Source: Psychrobacter cibarius
Lineage (GTDB): Bacteria; Pseudomonadota; Gammaproteobacteria; Pseudomonadales; Moraxellaceae
Assembly (NCBI GenBank): GCA_030686115.1
Contig: CP131612.1
Location: 3,348,001-3,412,000, forward strand
DNA length: 64,000 nucleotides
Direction of reading: 5' to 3'
Below are positions 34,945 through 44,454 of this stretch, one piece after another (position 1 is the stretch's first letter; every line of letters starts with the position of its first letter). Made by a program: the position numbers and the translations under genes. The notes under the pieces were generated by a model that ran no database searches, was not told the DNA's origin, and saw nothing but the letters and a program-made list of their open reading frames with translations.

Positions 34945-35093
34945 TTTAGCAGCATATAGCGCTGTGAAAATTATTATTGATAACAGACTTATTATGGTTA
35001 TTAACCATCTATCAAACACTTACTGGCTTTCAGATATTTGGTCGTTAGAGATGTAAGAACAGTAATACTCAAGGTCAAAACGAGGAGTACCGC

Positions 35094-36635
35094 ATGACAG
35101 AATATTCAGAATCAAATACTCAGCAACCTTACAATCGTGCAGGAGAGCAACCGACCACGACACGCCCTGTTATGCAATCAGAAAGTCCTTATGCCAGTAC
35201 GCGTGGCAGTATGATGAGTAAGCAGCTACCTGCCTTTGATGAAGCTATTATTAATAAATACAATCGTTCAGGACCACGTTATACCTCCTATCCGACCGCT
35301 TTAGAGTTCTCACCCATCTCTGATGGTCTTGAGGCAAAGATTCTTCAGAACCGTGAAGCTCGTGCACCACTGTCTTTATATTTTCATATTCCATTCTGTC
35401 GTCACCTCTGCTATTACTGCGCTTGCAATAAAATTATCACCAAGAAAAATAGCGACTCAGGCGATTATTTGCAGTATTTAATCGCTGAGATTAAGCACAA
35501 ACGCCGCCTTCTACCTGTCCCAGAAGGTAGTAGCAAACCCCTCGTTAAACAGCTGCATTTGGGTGGGGGTACGCCAACATTTTTGCGTGATGAAGAAATG
35601 GTTCAACTGTGGCAGTTTTTACAAACTCAGTTTGAATTCTTACCTGAAGACAAAGGCGATTACTCTATTGAAATTGACCCACGCGAGCTGAGTGGCGAGA
35701 CATTGAAAGTATTACGCAACCTTGGCTTTAACCGTGTCAGTTTAGGCGTACAAGACCTCGATGAAACGGTACAAATCGCCGTCAACCGTGTACATTCAGC
35801 AGAGCTCATTGAAAATGTGTTAAATGAGGCGCGTGATCTAGGTTTTCACTCTATCAATATCGACCTAATTTATGGTTTGCCGCATCAAACACCCGCAACC
35901 TTGGATAAAACGGTACGCCGTATCATCGAGATGTCGCCGGATCGCTTGTCAGTATTTAATTACGCACACTTGCCAGAACGTTTTAAAGCCCAGCGCCAGA
36001 TTAAAGAAGCCGATTTGCCAGACCCAGCAGCCAAGCTTACGATGCTTGGCAATACCATCAATACGCTGACCGAAGCTGGCTATCAATATATCGGTATTGA
36101 TCACTTCGCCAAGCCTGATGATGAATTAGCCGTGGCGCAGCGTGAGGGCAAACTGCATCGTAACTTTCAAGGTTATACCATCATGGGCGATTGTGATTTA
36201 TTGGGCTTCGGCGTCTCCTCTATCAGTCAAATTGCCAATGCCAATACCCGCTATATTTTGCAAAATGATACAGATCTGTCAGTTTATCAAGCGAGCATCG
36301 ATGCTGCACAAAGTAACTCGGCTGCCATGCCTGCGGTAAAAGTCATCAAAACATCCATCAAAGATCGCTTGCGTGAATATGTGATTATGAATCTACTCTG
36401 TCACGACTATATCGATTTTAAAGACATCAATCAAAAATTTGGTATCGATGCCATCACTTACTTTATCAATGAGATTCAACAGCTTGGCGCCATGCAAGAA
36501 GACAAGCTCATCGATATGGACGCGGCTGGTATTCGTGTGCTACCAAAAGGTCGACTATTAGGTCGTAATGTCGCCATGGTATTTGATGAATATCTTGAGA
36601 AAAAACATAAAAATCGTTTCTCAAAAGTTATTTGA
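35094..36635 (+). CDS. hemN: Oxygen-independent coproporphyrinogen III oxidase
   Basis: 513 residues. Radical-SAM cluster motif C-x3-C-x2-C in PFCRHLCYYCACNK; SAM-binding HLGGGTPTFL; substrate-entry NKYNRSGPRYTSYPTALEFS near residue 60. It decarboxylates coproporphyrinogen III to protoporphyrinogen IX without oxygen. It is about 55 residues longer than E. coli HemN at the N-terminus (S/T/Q-rich, low complexity), but GAGGAG 6 bp upstream supports the ATG at 35094. The FNR box upstream agrees with expression under low oxygen, as for Anr-controlled hemN in Pseudomonas. A terminator follows. Confidence 0.93.
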   Translation: MTEYSESNTQQPYNRAGEQPTTTRPVMQSESPYASTRGSMMSKQLPAFDEAIINKYNRSGPRYTSYPTALEFSPISDGLEAKILQNREARAPLSLYFHIPFCRHLCYYCACNKIITKKNSDSGDYLQYLIAEIKHKRRLLPVPEGSSKPLVKQLHLGGGTPTFLRDEEMVQLWQFLQTQFEFLPEDKGDYSIEIDPRELSGETLKVLRNLGFNRVSLGVQDLDETVQIAVNRVHSAELIENVLNEARDLGFHSINIDLIYGLPHQTPATLDKTVRRIIEMSPDRLSVFNYAHLPERFKAQRQIKEADLPDPAAKLTMLGNTINTLTEAGYQYIGIDHFAKPDDELAVAQREGKLHRNFQGYTIMGDCDLLGFGVSSISQIANANTRYILQNDTDLSVYQASIDAAQSNSAAMPAVKVIKTSIKDRLREYVIMNLLCHDYIDFKDINQKFGIDAITYFINEIQQLGAMQEDKLIDMDAAGIRVLPKGRLLGRNVAMVFDEYLEKKHKNRFSKVI

Positions 36636-36666
36636 TTGAGTTGTTCCATAAATTAAAAGCAGTCAT

Positions 36667-36695
36667 AAAAAAGACCTCACTTGAGGTCTTTTTTT
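36667..36695 (+). terminator. Rho-independent terminator after hemN
   Basis: AAGACCTC / GAGGTCTT stem around ACTT, with A run before and seven T after. Confidence 0.87.
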
Positions 36696-36734
36696 ATGGT
36701 GTTTAATAAAGCTGATGATTGACGAAAAATACCT

Positions 36735-36909
36735 CTAGGGCGTGTCCTCATTTCAAAAATGGTGATAAAAATGAGATAAATTGCAGTCAAACGAGGAAAA
36801 TAGCGCAGATAATATCGGGATATTAGCCAGCTATTTAACGATGTTTGGCAAAATTTAGCTATTTTTAGCCCATTTAGATATGATCAATTGAATTGAGGAC
36901 ATGCCCTAG
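36735..36909. repeat. MITE-like element, copy 1 (175 bp)
   Basis: Terminal inverted repeats CTAGGGCGTGTCCTCA and, on the other strand, CTAGGGCATGTCCTCA (15 of 16). No coding capacity. The interior is homologous to the reverse complement of the element at 57936-58111 (shared blocks AAAATGAGA, ACGATGTTT, GCAAAATTTAGC). CTAG at each edge may be the duplicated target, as for IS5-group elements, but this is inference. Confidence 0.8.
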
Positions 36910-36914
36910 CCTAC

Positions 36915-38306
36915 TCAGTAGCCATCACCACATTCAGAAGGCATCACCATATATAGCCTATTTGCATCTTCTATTGTTTTTTCACTGTCCAAATATTTCT
37001 GCTCAATTGTGCTTTTAGCGCTGGCAATCATTGAATCCGTCATCGCAAAGTCATCGTCATTCAGCAAACCCAATGAGCCATCTTGACGCAACCACAAACC
37101 TTCTAACTTATCATGCGGATACTCTACAGTCGCGAGAACGTCGACCACCAAGGTTTTCTTGACTGGTTTGATTGCCAATTCCTTCAGCAATTGCCAATTT
37201 TTTTCATCGGCTGCAATAAGCTGCTCAAGTGTTTGTCCATTGATCGTTAAACCCAATACATGATCTTGCTTGATATTATCTGTATTTAAAATATTCTCAA
37301 TACCAGTCGCCTGCGAGAGGTCAATTTTATAAATGAGCTTTTGCGCAGACTGGTCTTGTAGCGGAAACTTGCGATCATGTTCAATCAAATAAAACTCGTG
37401 ATTGTTAATCGCAACGATACCCGAAGTCACATGGTGAGCATGATCGAGACGATACAAATACTGTGCTATTTGACCAGAGTATAGATTGATAGTGACGATG
37501 CGCGTCAAACTGGCGACACGACCTGACTGATCAGGGTTGTCCATAGAAGACTCCATAATACCCACCAGTGTGCTCTGATCTGGAGTAATCGTTAATGCCT
37601 CCATACCACGATTTGCACGACGTTTGGTAAATTCTGCTGGTAGTAAAATCGGCTGACCATTAACAATTACATTATTGCGCTCATCGCTCGCAAAGGCATT
37701 GATACGCTCAATCTCCACCCCCTGCGCATTATAATGAACCAAATGAGGACCATACTCATCACTGATCCAAAAACTACCATCTGTGAGCGCAGCAAGACCT
37801 TCAGGATCTAAACCATTGATATCGTTTTTGATAGGATTGGTCACTGCATCAAAAGGTAGGTTGGGATTCATGGTCATCGGCTGGCCGTCGACATCGTAAG
37901 GGACTTCATTAGTTCCGCCGAGTGCTTGTGGATTCGGTAGCCCAGAGATAGGATTGCCATTTGCGTCTTTTAGTAGTATCTCTTTGATCTTAATAATCTG
38001 CCCAGTTGCTTGTAGCTCAAACAATCCGATGCGCGGTGTATAGTCAGGTACTAAAAACTGTTTACCCGTGCCTGCACTACCTTCGAAATCGGCATTGGGA
38101 CCGCGATCGGTGAGCACATAAAATTGATTGGCATGGGTTGGATGAGCCGCTGCATCTGAGCCAAAACCACCCCCTCTAATCTCAAGCTTCCTCTCAGGAT
38201 ACGCAGCATTGATATGCGTACCATCGAGCACGGTATAAGGTAGTGCCGTGCTTTGGATAAAGTCTTTTATTTGAATGATTTCTGTATTAATATTTTGTAT
38301 AGTCAT
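36915..38306 (-). CDS. Esterase-like activity of phytase family protein
   Basis: 463 residues from the ATG at 38306, preceded by AGGGAT; the open frame extends 14 codons further without a ribosome site. The fold is a predicted beta-propeller: YPERKLEIRGGGFGSDAAAHPTHANQFYVLTDRGPNADF, DGSFWISDEYGPHLVHYNAQG, RRANRGMEALTITPDQS and YPHDKLEGLWLRQDGSLGLLNDDDF match the phytase-like esterase family. There is no signal peptide, unusual because relatives are often exported. Substrate unknown. The stop lies 6 bp from the MITE, on the far side of the hemN terminator. Confidence 0.8.
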   Translation of the reverse strand: MTIQNINTEIIQIKDFIQSTALPYTVLDGTHINAAYPERKLEIRGGGFGSDAAAHPTHANQFYVLTDRGPNADFEGSAGTGKQFLVPDYTPRIGLFELQATGQIIKIKEILLKDANGNPISGLPNPQALGGTNEVPYDVDGQPMTMNPNLPFDAVTNPIKNDINGLDPEGLAALTDGSFWISDEYGPHLVHYNAQGVEIERINAFASDERNNVIVNGQPILLPAEFTKRRANRGMEALTITPDQSTLVGIMESSMDNPDQSGRVASLTRIVTINLYSGQIAQYLYRLDHAHHVTSGIVAINNHEFYLIEHDRKFPLQDQSAQKLIYKIDLSQATGIENILNTDNIKQDHVLGLTINGQTLEQLIAADEKNWQLLKELAIKPVKKTLVVDVLATVEYPHDKLEGLWLRQDGSLGLLNDDDFAMTDSMIASAKSTIEQKYLDSEKTIEDANRLYMVMPSECGDGY

Positions 38307-38469
38307 TTTTATCCCTGATATATATTTTATTCTTGTTAAACGAACCATATGAGTAATTTATTAGATATAGCGTTCAGCACAATTGACAGTCGAAAAAATA
38401 GCCAGCGCCTAATAAGCTCACTGACCATTTTAAGAGTTAATGCTATAGCACATGGCTATACATGACCGA

Positions 38470-39330
38470 TTAAACCTTAAGCTTATCACCCACCATACCC
38501 TTGATGGTACTTAAGATATCAGCAGGTAATACCACCATTTTTGCATTGTCAGACTCTGCCAGCTCACGAATCGCCTTAATATATTGCTCACCAAGTAAGT
38601 AGACAATAGGCATCTCTTCCTCGCCCATTGCATTAGTAATCAGGCGAATAGACTCTTCAGAACCTCTCGCCAATACCACTTGTGCTTCGGCATCACGACG
38701 TGACGCCTCTAAACGTCCATCTGCCTCTAAGATAGCCGCTTGCTTTTGACCATCAGCACGAGTCACTGTCGCACGGCGCAGACGCTCTGCCGCTGCCTGC
38801 TCTTCCATTGATGCTTGCATCGTTTGCGATGGATTAATATCTTGAATTTCTACTGTCTTTAGGGTGATACCCCAGTCCGCAATATCTTCTGATATCGCAT
38901 GCTTTAGCTTCATTTTGATTTCATCACGGCTAGATAATGCACTATCAAGATCCATCTCACCGATAATTGAACGTAGTGACGTCTGCACCAAATTACGAAT
39001 ACCATATTCATAATCTTCAATGCCATAAACGGCCTTATCTGGGCGCACGATATTGATATACGCCACGGCGTTGGCAATGATAACAACGTTGTCTCGCGTA
39101 ATGACCTCTTGTGAGGGAATATCAAGAACAATGTCTTTGGTCGTCACTTTATAAGCGACATCATCAACGAAAGGAATAATAAGGTTGAGACCTGGCTCTA
39201 GTGTTTGGCTATATTTGCCCAATCGCTGCACCACCCACTTATAGCCTTGTGGCACGATTCGAACGCCTTTGAAAACCGTAAAGACAACCAGTGCAACCAA
39301 AACCACCATGACAATGCTAAAGCTTTCCAT
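38470..39330 (-). CDS. qmcA: SPFH/Band 7 (stomatin-like) membrane protein
   Basis: 286 residues. One N-terminal membrane segment (VVLVALVVFTVFKGVRIV), then the SPFH domain (VPQGYKWVVQRLGKYSQTLEPGLNLIIPFVD), a coiled-coil flotillin-like stretch (MQASMEEQAAAERLRRATVTRADGQKQAAILEADG) and a short C-terminus. It corresponds to QmcA/YbbK, which forms large ring assemblies with the FtsH protease complex or membrane microdomains. It is 15 bp behind nfeD, the standard NfeD-stomatin operon. AAGGATG is the ribosome site. Confidence 0.88.
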   Translation of the reverse strand: MESFSIVMVVLVALVVFTVFKGVRIVPQGYKWVVQRLGKYSQTLEPGLNLIIPFVDDVAYKVTTKDIVLDIPSQEVITRDNVVIIANAVAYINIVRPDKAVYGIEDYEYGIRNLVQTSLRSIIGEMDLDSALSSRDEIKMKLKHAISEDIADWGITLKTVEIQDINPSQTMQASMEEQAAAERLRRATVTRADGQKQAAILEADGRLEASRRDAEAQVVLARGSEESIRLITNAMGEEEMPIVYLLGEQYIKAIRELAESDNAKMVVLPADILSTIKGMVGDKLKV

Positions 39331-39345
39331 AATTCATCCTTATTA

Positions 39346-39843
39346 TTATAATTGCATGTCTTTATTAATCGCTGCCTGCGATTTCATACTGCTCACAATC
39401 AGCTCATTACCGACAATATCGGTCACCACCACTCGATCGCCGACCGCCACCGGCTCACCCGTAGTGCGGCACATCCACTCCGCTGCCCCAACAATAGGAA
39501 CACTGAATCTGACGGTGCCCGCTCTATCTGGCTGTGGCTGGACGATAATCATGCCAGTTTCACCAACGATAACACTACCACCCAAGCCTGCTTTGGTGCG
39601 ATCTACTGATAAGGGTTTAATAAACTTGAACCATGCCAGCAAGAATATGGCAGAAAGCACCAACCAAATAATAATTTGCACAGAGACAGAAATAGGCAAT
39701 AGCCACGAAAGCGCGGCAACGATGATGGCAGCGGCACCAAACCAAAGGCTGGCGAATGTCGGCACAAACATCTCAATGATCAGCAATATGAAACCTAAGA
39801 CTAACCAGTGCCAAGGTTCAATCATCCAAAGCATCTCCATCAT
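39346..39843 (-). CDS. NfeD-family membrane protein
   Basis: 165 residues from the ATG at 39843, which has GGGA 8 bp upstream; the open frame begins 8 codons earlier. Four hydrophobic segments in the first ~85 residues and a C-terminal OB-fold (GETGMIIVQPQPDRAGTVRF ... GDRVVVTDIVGNELIV) define the short NfeD type (NfeD1b), here without the ClpP-like protease domain. It partners the stomatin-like gene directly downstream. Confidence 0.85.
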   Translation of the reverse strand: MMEMLWMIEPWHWLVLGFILLIIEMFVPTFASLWFGAAAIIVAALSWLLPISVSVQIIIWLVLSAIFLLAWFKFIKPLSVDRTKAGLGGSVIVGETGMIIVQPQPDRAGTVRFSVPIVGAAEWMCRTTGEPVAVGDRVVVTDIVGNELIVSSMKSQAAINKDMQL

Positions 39844-39978
39844 CACTACATTCCCTATCTTTATCATTCTAACTTTTAATGTAGCACATTTTTGGTGTTA
39901 GTAATTTCTTAAAAATCATCAATATATGATGTGTATACTTCGAAAAATGTAAGAAACACATATTAAAACTTAGAGCAT

Positions 39979-40007
39979 AAAAAAACGACCGCCAAAGCGA
40001 TCGTTTC
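39979..40007 (-). terminator. Terminator of the first outer-membrane barrel gene
   Basis: AAACGA-C-CGC / GCG-A-TCGTTT with one internal mismatch and loop CAAA; the minus-strand T run comes from the A tract at 39979-39984. Confidence 0.7.
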
Positions 40008-40027
40008 TTTTTTCTTTAATCAACTTA

Positions 40028-40576
40028 TTAAAACTTAATGTGAGCACCTAAAGTTAATAGAGTAATATCTTCAGCGACATAATCATATTCAGCTTCAACG
40101 CTCATGCTAGGGTTAAAGTTATAACCCAAACCAATACCACCAGCAACACCACTATCGCTATCGCTTTCACTAATAGTGTTTCCAAGTACGTCACTTAAAG
40201 ACGCATCAATCTCAGCTTTAGCAAACCCTAACTTACCTTTGGCATATAAACCAGTATTAGGGAATTGATAACGGTAAGTACCGTAAGCACCATAAGTTTT
40301 AAGGTCATATTCACCTTTAAGAAGTCTGGTACCTGTATCAACATCAGTGTCACTAGAGCCTACATATTCAACTTCAGCACCAAAGTTAGGATCAAAGTTA
40401 TAACCAGCATAAATACCATAAGCAGTAGGATCATCTAGATCATCAGCATCTACCATGAACTTACCAGCTTTTACGCCAACATACGGCTGACCTGCATAGT
40501 TAACTGCCGCTTGCGCGCTGACACTCAATAAAGAGCCAACTGATAGGGCGATTAAAGCTTTTTGTAAAGTATTCAT
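40028..40576 (-). CDS. Small outer-membrane beta-barrel protein, copy 1
   Basis: 182 residues with a signal peptide cut after SAQA. The mature part is an eight-strand OmpA/Opa-type barrel: GQPYVGVKAGKFMVD, TAYGIYAGYNFDPNFGAEVEYVG, KTYGAYGTYRYQFPNTGLYAKGKLG, VAGGIGLGYNFNPSMSVEAEYDY and a terminal Phe (HIKF) for BAM recognition. It is the most diverged of three tandem paralogues and lacks the SNGYT insert of the other two. Own ribosome site (AGGAAG) and terminator, so it is a separate unit. Confidence 0.85.
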   Translation of the reverse strand: MNTLQKALIALSVGSLLSVSAQAAVNYAGQPYVGVKAGKFMVDADDLDDPTAYGIYAGYNFDPNFGAEVEYVGSSDTDVDTGTRLLKGEYDLKTYGAYGTYRYQFPNTGLYAKGKLGFAKAEIDASLSDVLGNTISESDSDSGVAGGIGLGYNFNPSMSVEAEYDYVAEDITLLTLGAHIKF

Positions 40577-40730
40577 ATATCTTCCTGTTAAATAAAACTA
40601 AAAATACCATCTGAATGAAAATAACAGAGCATATAAGTTAGCTGAACTATTGTCGAATTCGAGATATTAACAGAACCTTATTTCGAATGCACTCTTTTTT
40701 AATGACGCTTACAGTGCTTTTTATCGTACA

Positions 40731-40760
40731 AAAAAACGCACCTCATAGGGTGCGTTTTTT
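40731..40760 (-). terminator. Terminator of the second outer-membrane barrel gene
   Basis: AAAAAACGCACC / GGTGCGTTTTTT, perfect 12-bp stem around TCATAG (or tighter). Confidence 0.9.
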
Positions 40761-40785
40761 AGTTATCATACTGCTAATCAAAAAC

Positions 40786-41328
40786 TTAGAATTTTAGCTG
40801 AGCACCAACAGTCATAAGATCTGCGTCGCTACCTAACATGTCATATTCAGCTTCAACACTGAAGTTTGGGTTAACCGAATAACCAAGGCCTACACCACCT
40901 GCAAGGCTGGTATCATCGTTAGAAATGGTTTTTCTATTAGAGTCTTCAACGATATAGTTACCTTCGATTTCAGTCTTAGCAACACCTAGCTTACCTTTGG
41001 CATATAGCGCAGTATTTGGGAACTGATAACGATAAGTACCATACGCGCCATAGCTCTTGGCATCGATATCACCGTTATAATAATCGGCATCGCCTGAACC
41101 TACATATTCTGCTTCGATACCAAAGTTAGGATCAAAGTTGTAACCACCATAGACACCATAAGCAGTTGGCTTGTCAGCACCGTTTACATCTAGGTCAAAC
41201 TGACCGACTTTTACACCAACGTATGGCTGACCAGTGTAACCGTTGCCATAAGATACGGCAGCTTGTGCACCCATGCTTAATAAAGAACCAGCTGCTAATG
41301 CAAGTAACGTTTTTTGTAAAGTTTTCAT
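40786..41328 (-). CDS. Small outer-membrane beta-barrel protein, copy 2
   Basis: 180 residues, signal peptide ending SMGAQA. Very close to copy 3: both have SYGNGYTGQPYVG-like or SYSNGYTGQPYVG N-termini, VKVGQFDLD, PTAYGVYGGYNFD and GVGLGYSVNPNF, with differences concentrated in extracellular loops. Ends in QLKF. GGGGAA ribosome site. The family resembles Acinetobacter/Moraxella opacity-like porin proteins; ligand unknown. Confidence 0.85.
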   Translation of the reverse strand: MKTLQKTLLALAAGSLLSMGAQAAVSYGNGYTGQPYVGVKVGQFDLDVNGADKPTAYGVYGGYNFDPNFGIEAEYVGSGDADYYNGDIDAKSYGAYGTYRYQFPNTALYAKGKLGVAKTEIEGNYIVEDSNRKTISNDDTSLAGGVGLGYSVNPNFSVEAEYDMLGSDADLMTVGAQLKF

Positions 41329-41439
41329 AGTATTCCCCTAGGGTTATATTTTTAATTATTTGTCTGTAAAGTATCTGGATGAGAAAAAATTATTATTGCC
41401 ATCTTCTCTCACTCGTTTAGCTGATAAATCGTTTTGGCT

Positions 41440-41985
41440 TTAGAACTTCAACTGAGCGCCAACAGTAAGTAGTTTGGCATCGACATCACTGTCCATCATT
41501 GAGTATTCAGCTTCGACACCAAAGTTAGGATTCACTGAGTAACCAAGACCTACACCACCAGCAAGACCTGTGTCGCTGCTAGATTTCGAAACTTTAACTG
41601 GACCAACGGTGTAATCACCTTCTACTTCAGTTTTAGCAACCCCTAGCTTACCTTTAGCGTATAAGCCAGTATTTGGGAACTGGTAGCGTGCCGTACCATA
41701 TGCGCCATAAGTTTTGGCATCAAGATCACCATTTTTGTAATCAGCATCATCTGAACCTACATACTCTGCTTCGACACCAAAGTTTTGATCGAAGTTATAA
41801 CCACCGTAGACACCATAAGCAGTTGGATCATCTGCATTGTCGATATCTAGATCAAACTGACCGACTTTTACGCCGACATACGGCTGACCAGTGTAACCGT
41901 TGCTATAAGAAGTAGCGGCCTGTGCGCCAACAGTTAACAAAGAACCAGCTGCTAGTGCAAGTAGCGTTTTTTGTAGCGTTTTCAT
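41440..41985 (-). CDS. Small outer-membrane beta-barrel protein, copy 3
   Basis: 181 residues from the ATG at 41985, which has AAGGAG upstream; the frame extends to 42018 only through a non-ATG codon. Signal peptide ends TVGAQA, and the C-terminal residue is Phe (QLKF). Nearly identical to copy 2 at the N-terminal strands, with a changed loop (DADYKNGDLDAK, DYTVGPVKVSKSS). It is the farthest upstream of the three, 111 bp before copy 2. Confidence 0.85.
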   Translation of the reverse strand: MKTLQKTLLALAAGSLLTVGAQAATSYSNGYTGQPYVGVKVGQFDLDIDNADDPTAYGVYGGYNFDQNFGVEAEYVGSDDADYKNGDLDAKTYGAYGTARYQFPNTGLYAKGKLGVAKTEVEGDYTVGPVKVSKSSSDTGLAGGVGLGYSVNPNFGVEAEYSMMDSDVDAKLLTVGAQLKF

Positions 41986-42292
41986 TATTAGCTCCTTAAA
42001 ATCAATTTGGACAAACAAGTTATCTATTTATATTGGCTTTTATAGCCCTATCGCCTTGTTTGCTAACGATGGGTATATAGTAACAAACTATTTCAAGTCG
42101 TCTGTCAGTGTTTGATGGTATGAGAGTTAAGATTTGCAAGTATTTATCAGTGCTTGGGTTACAAAGGCAAAGATATGAAATCTTTTGTTACAACCACTGA
42201 GTTTATGCAATAATCCCTACTCATTTCATCGCCTTTCTAGCAGAAATAAGCATAAAACAATAAGAGATACCGAATATTTTAAGGTAAAAATA
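41986..42292. other. Divergent promoter region, barrel gene copy 3 and bioF
   Basis: 307 bp. Two direct GTTACAA copies (about 42158 and 42188) flank AAAGAT-ATGA-AATCTTT-like symmetry. This is not the BirA operator consensus. AAGG 8 bp before 42293 decides the bioF start. Confidence 0.4.
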
Positions 42293-43525
42293 ATGACCAG
42301 ACGTATAACTAGCCACCTGCAAGAAGCGCTTACAGCACTCAAAGCCACCCAACAATATCGTCAATTACCCAATCTCCAACATCATGGGCGATACGTTATT
42401 AGCGAAGGTCAAACCTTACTCAATATCGCCAGTAACGATTATCTGGGCTTAGGCGGCGACACCGAATTACAAAACGAATTTCTCAGTCAACTAACACCGC
42501 TATCAGTCGCACAAATGCCTAAAATGAGTGCGACGTCCTCACGCTTGCTCACTGGAAATGATGCACAACTACAAGCGCTAGAGTCTGAGTTGCAGGAATG
42601 GTATCAAACCGCTGTCGGCAAACGTGACATCTCTGCCTCAAAATCGGTGTTGGTATTGAATAGCGGCTATCATGCCAATCTTGGTATATTGCCAGCCCTC
42701 ACAGCCTTGCCAGTCAAAACACTGATCTTAGCTGACAAGCTGGTACATGCCAGCATTATCGATGGGTTACGTTTGAGCCAAAGCAAACTGGTCAGCTATC
42801 GTCGTTATCGTCACAATGATTATGAACATTTAGCGACGTTTATTGAGCAAGCAGCGCCAGACATTGAGCGCATCATTATTGTCACTGAGAGCATCTTTAG
42901 TATGGATGGTGATCGTGCGGATTTATGTCAACTGGTACAATTAAAAGCTAGCGATGCTCGTATCGAACTGTATGTCGATGAGGCTCATGCCATCGGTGTA
43001 TTAGGGGATACAGGCTTGGGACTAGCGGAAGAAACGCAGACATTGGCTGATATTGACTATTTGGTCGGTACTTTCGGTAAAGCGTTTGCCTCGGTGGGTG
43101 CTTATATCATGTGCGATGATGTCGTCAAGCAATGGCTAATTAACCGCATGCGTCCACTAATTTTTAGTACTGCATTACCCCCTATCAATCACGCATGGAC
43201 GCGATTTATTTTAGCAAAAATGCCAATGCTCAATAATCAACGGGCGCATTTAGCACGGTTGTCTACCAAGCTTAGTCAAGCCATCGACCCAAGATACCGT
43301 GTGTCTCAAAACACCCAGCATCCACACTATGAATCACCGATTGTGCCTTACATCTTGGGCGACAATGCCAGCACGCTTGCCAAAGCACAACAATTGCAAG
43401 CAGCAGGTTTTTACGCCCTGCCTATCAGGCCACCCACTGTGCCTGCAAACACCGCTCGCATCCGTTTGGTCATGAATGCCAAGCTGACAGATGAAGACTG
43501 CGAACAATTGATACAACAATTATAA
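42293..43525 (+). CDS. bioF: 8-amino-7-oxononanoate synthase
   Basis: 410 residues from the ATG at 42293 (AAGG 8 bp upstream); the 36 codons upstream are open but non-conserved in style. Alpha-oxoamine synthase features: IASNDYLGLGGD, SGYHANLGIL, DEAHAIGVLGDTGLG, and the PLP Lys in VGTFGKAFASVGAY. It condenses pimeloyl-ACP with alanine in biotin synthesis. bioC follows 74 bp downstream on the same strand; other bio genes are not in the window. Confidence 0.92.
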   Translation: MTRRITSHLQEALTALKATQQYRQLPNLQHHGRYVISEGQTLLNIASNDYLGLGGDTELQNEFLSQLTPLSVAQMPKMSATSSRLLTGNDAQLQALESELQEWYQTAVGKRDISASKSVLVLNSGYHANLGILPALTALPVKTLILADKLVHASIIDGLRLSQSKLVSYRRYRHNDYEHLATFIEQAAPDIERIIIVTESIFSMDGDRADLCQLVQLKASDARIELYVDEAHAIGVLGDTGLGLAEETQTLADIDYLVGTFGKAFASVGAYIMCDDVVKQWLINRMRPLIFSTALPPINHAWTRFILAKMPMLNNQRAHLARLSTKLSQAIDPRYRVSQNTQHPHYESPIVPYILGDNASTLAKAQQLQAAGFYALPIRPPTVPANTARIRLVMNAKLTDEDCEQLIQQL

Positions 43526-43599
43526 GTCTGTTGTTATAAATCAGCGATGTCAGTCCTGCTATCGATTGATAATTGGCTCACTTGGATATAATAAACCGT

Positions 43600-44409
43600 A
43601 TGAAAACACTCGCCACGCCTGATAACTTTAGCACCAGAAAACAAACCATCGCTCGTCATTTTGCCAATGCCAGCGACTATGATCAGCATGCCAATGTTCA
43701 GCAGCAAGTCTGTCAATATTTAATAGACAAACTCACCCACACTGAACACGACAGTGTGCTTGAAGTCGGTGCAGGAACTGGTCAAATGACCCGCCTACTC
43801 GCAGCACACATTCAAAGTCAATATTGGCTAATCAATGAATTATGCGCTGAACAATCGGCTACTTTACAGTCCATAATGCCCAATGCTGACATAGCAATTG
43901 GCGATGCTGAAACGATGAACTTTGAGGGTGAACATAGCTTAATAATCAGTGCCAATGCAGTGCAGTGGTTTGATGACCCCTTAAACTTTGTTGCACAATC
44001 AGCACGCCGTTTGCGAGCTGGAGGTCAACTGCTGTTTAACACTTTTACGCCAAATAACTTTTTGCAAATTAAAAGTTTGACCGGTCAAGGACTCTATTAT
44101 CCAGATATCATTGAGTGGCGATTGGCACTGATTAGTGCGGGTTTTGAGAAAATTGAACTGTCCACTCAGCGTTTCGAGTTACCGTTTGCCAGTCCCTACG
44201 CTATCTTAAAACATATGAAGTTGACCGGCGTATCGACCAATCAGACGCAAGTAAAAGCCAACAGCACCCAGCCCTTTATGTGGACCAAGGCACGCTTGCA
44301 ACAGTTTGAGTCTGATTATTGGCAACATTTTTCGGCGCAAGATGACGACGGTCAGCCTATCGTTCATTTGACTTATGAAGTACTGATAGTGAGTGCCTTT
44401 AAATCATAA
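43600..44409 (+). CDS. bioC: Malonyl-ACP O-methyltransferase
   Basis: 269 residues. The ATG at 43600 is taken in place of a TTG 27 bp earlier. SAM-binding VLEVGAGTGQMTRLL, then NADIAIGDAETM and SANAVQWFDDP fit BioC, which methylates malonyl-ACP to start pimelate synthesis. RHFANASDYDQHANVQQQV near the start is the usual BioC lid region. bioF precedes it, supporting the call over a generic methyltransferase. Confidence 0.88.
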   Translation: MKTLATPDNFSTRKQTIARHFANASDYDQHANVQQQVCQYLIDKLTHTEHDSVLEVGAGTGQMTRLLAAHIQSQYWLINELCAEQSATLQSIMPNADIAIGDAETMNFEGEHSLIISANAVQWFDDPLNFVAQSARRLRAGGQLLFNTFTPNNFLQIKSLTGQGLYYPDIIEWRLALISAGFEKIELSTQRFELPFASPYAILKHMKLTGVSTNQTQVKANSTQPFMWTKARLQQFESDYWQHFSAQDDDGQPIVHLTYEVLIVSAFKS

Positions 44410-44454
44410 AGACAAGATATAGAGTGGTAGGATATTTCTTATAAATAACAGCCA

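Noticed and set aside
40028..42018. Assembly duplication behind the triple barrel genes
   Set aside because: The copies differ throughout, have different loops and individual terminators.
42158..42200. BirA operator before bioF
   Set aside because: GTTACAA copies are direct, not the inverted TTGTAAACC/GGTTTACAA consensus.
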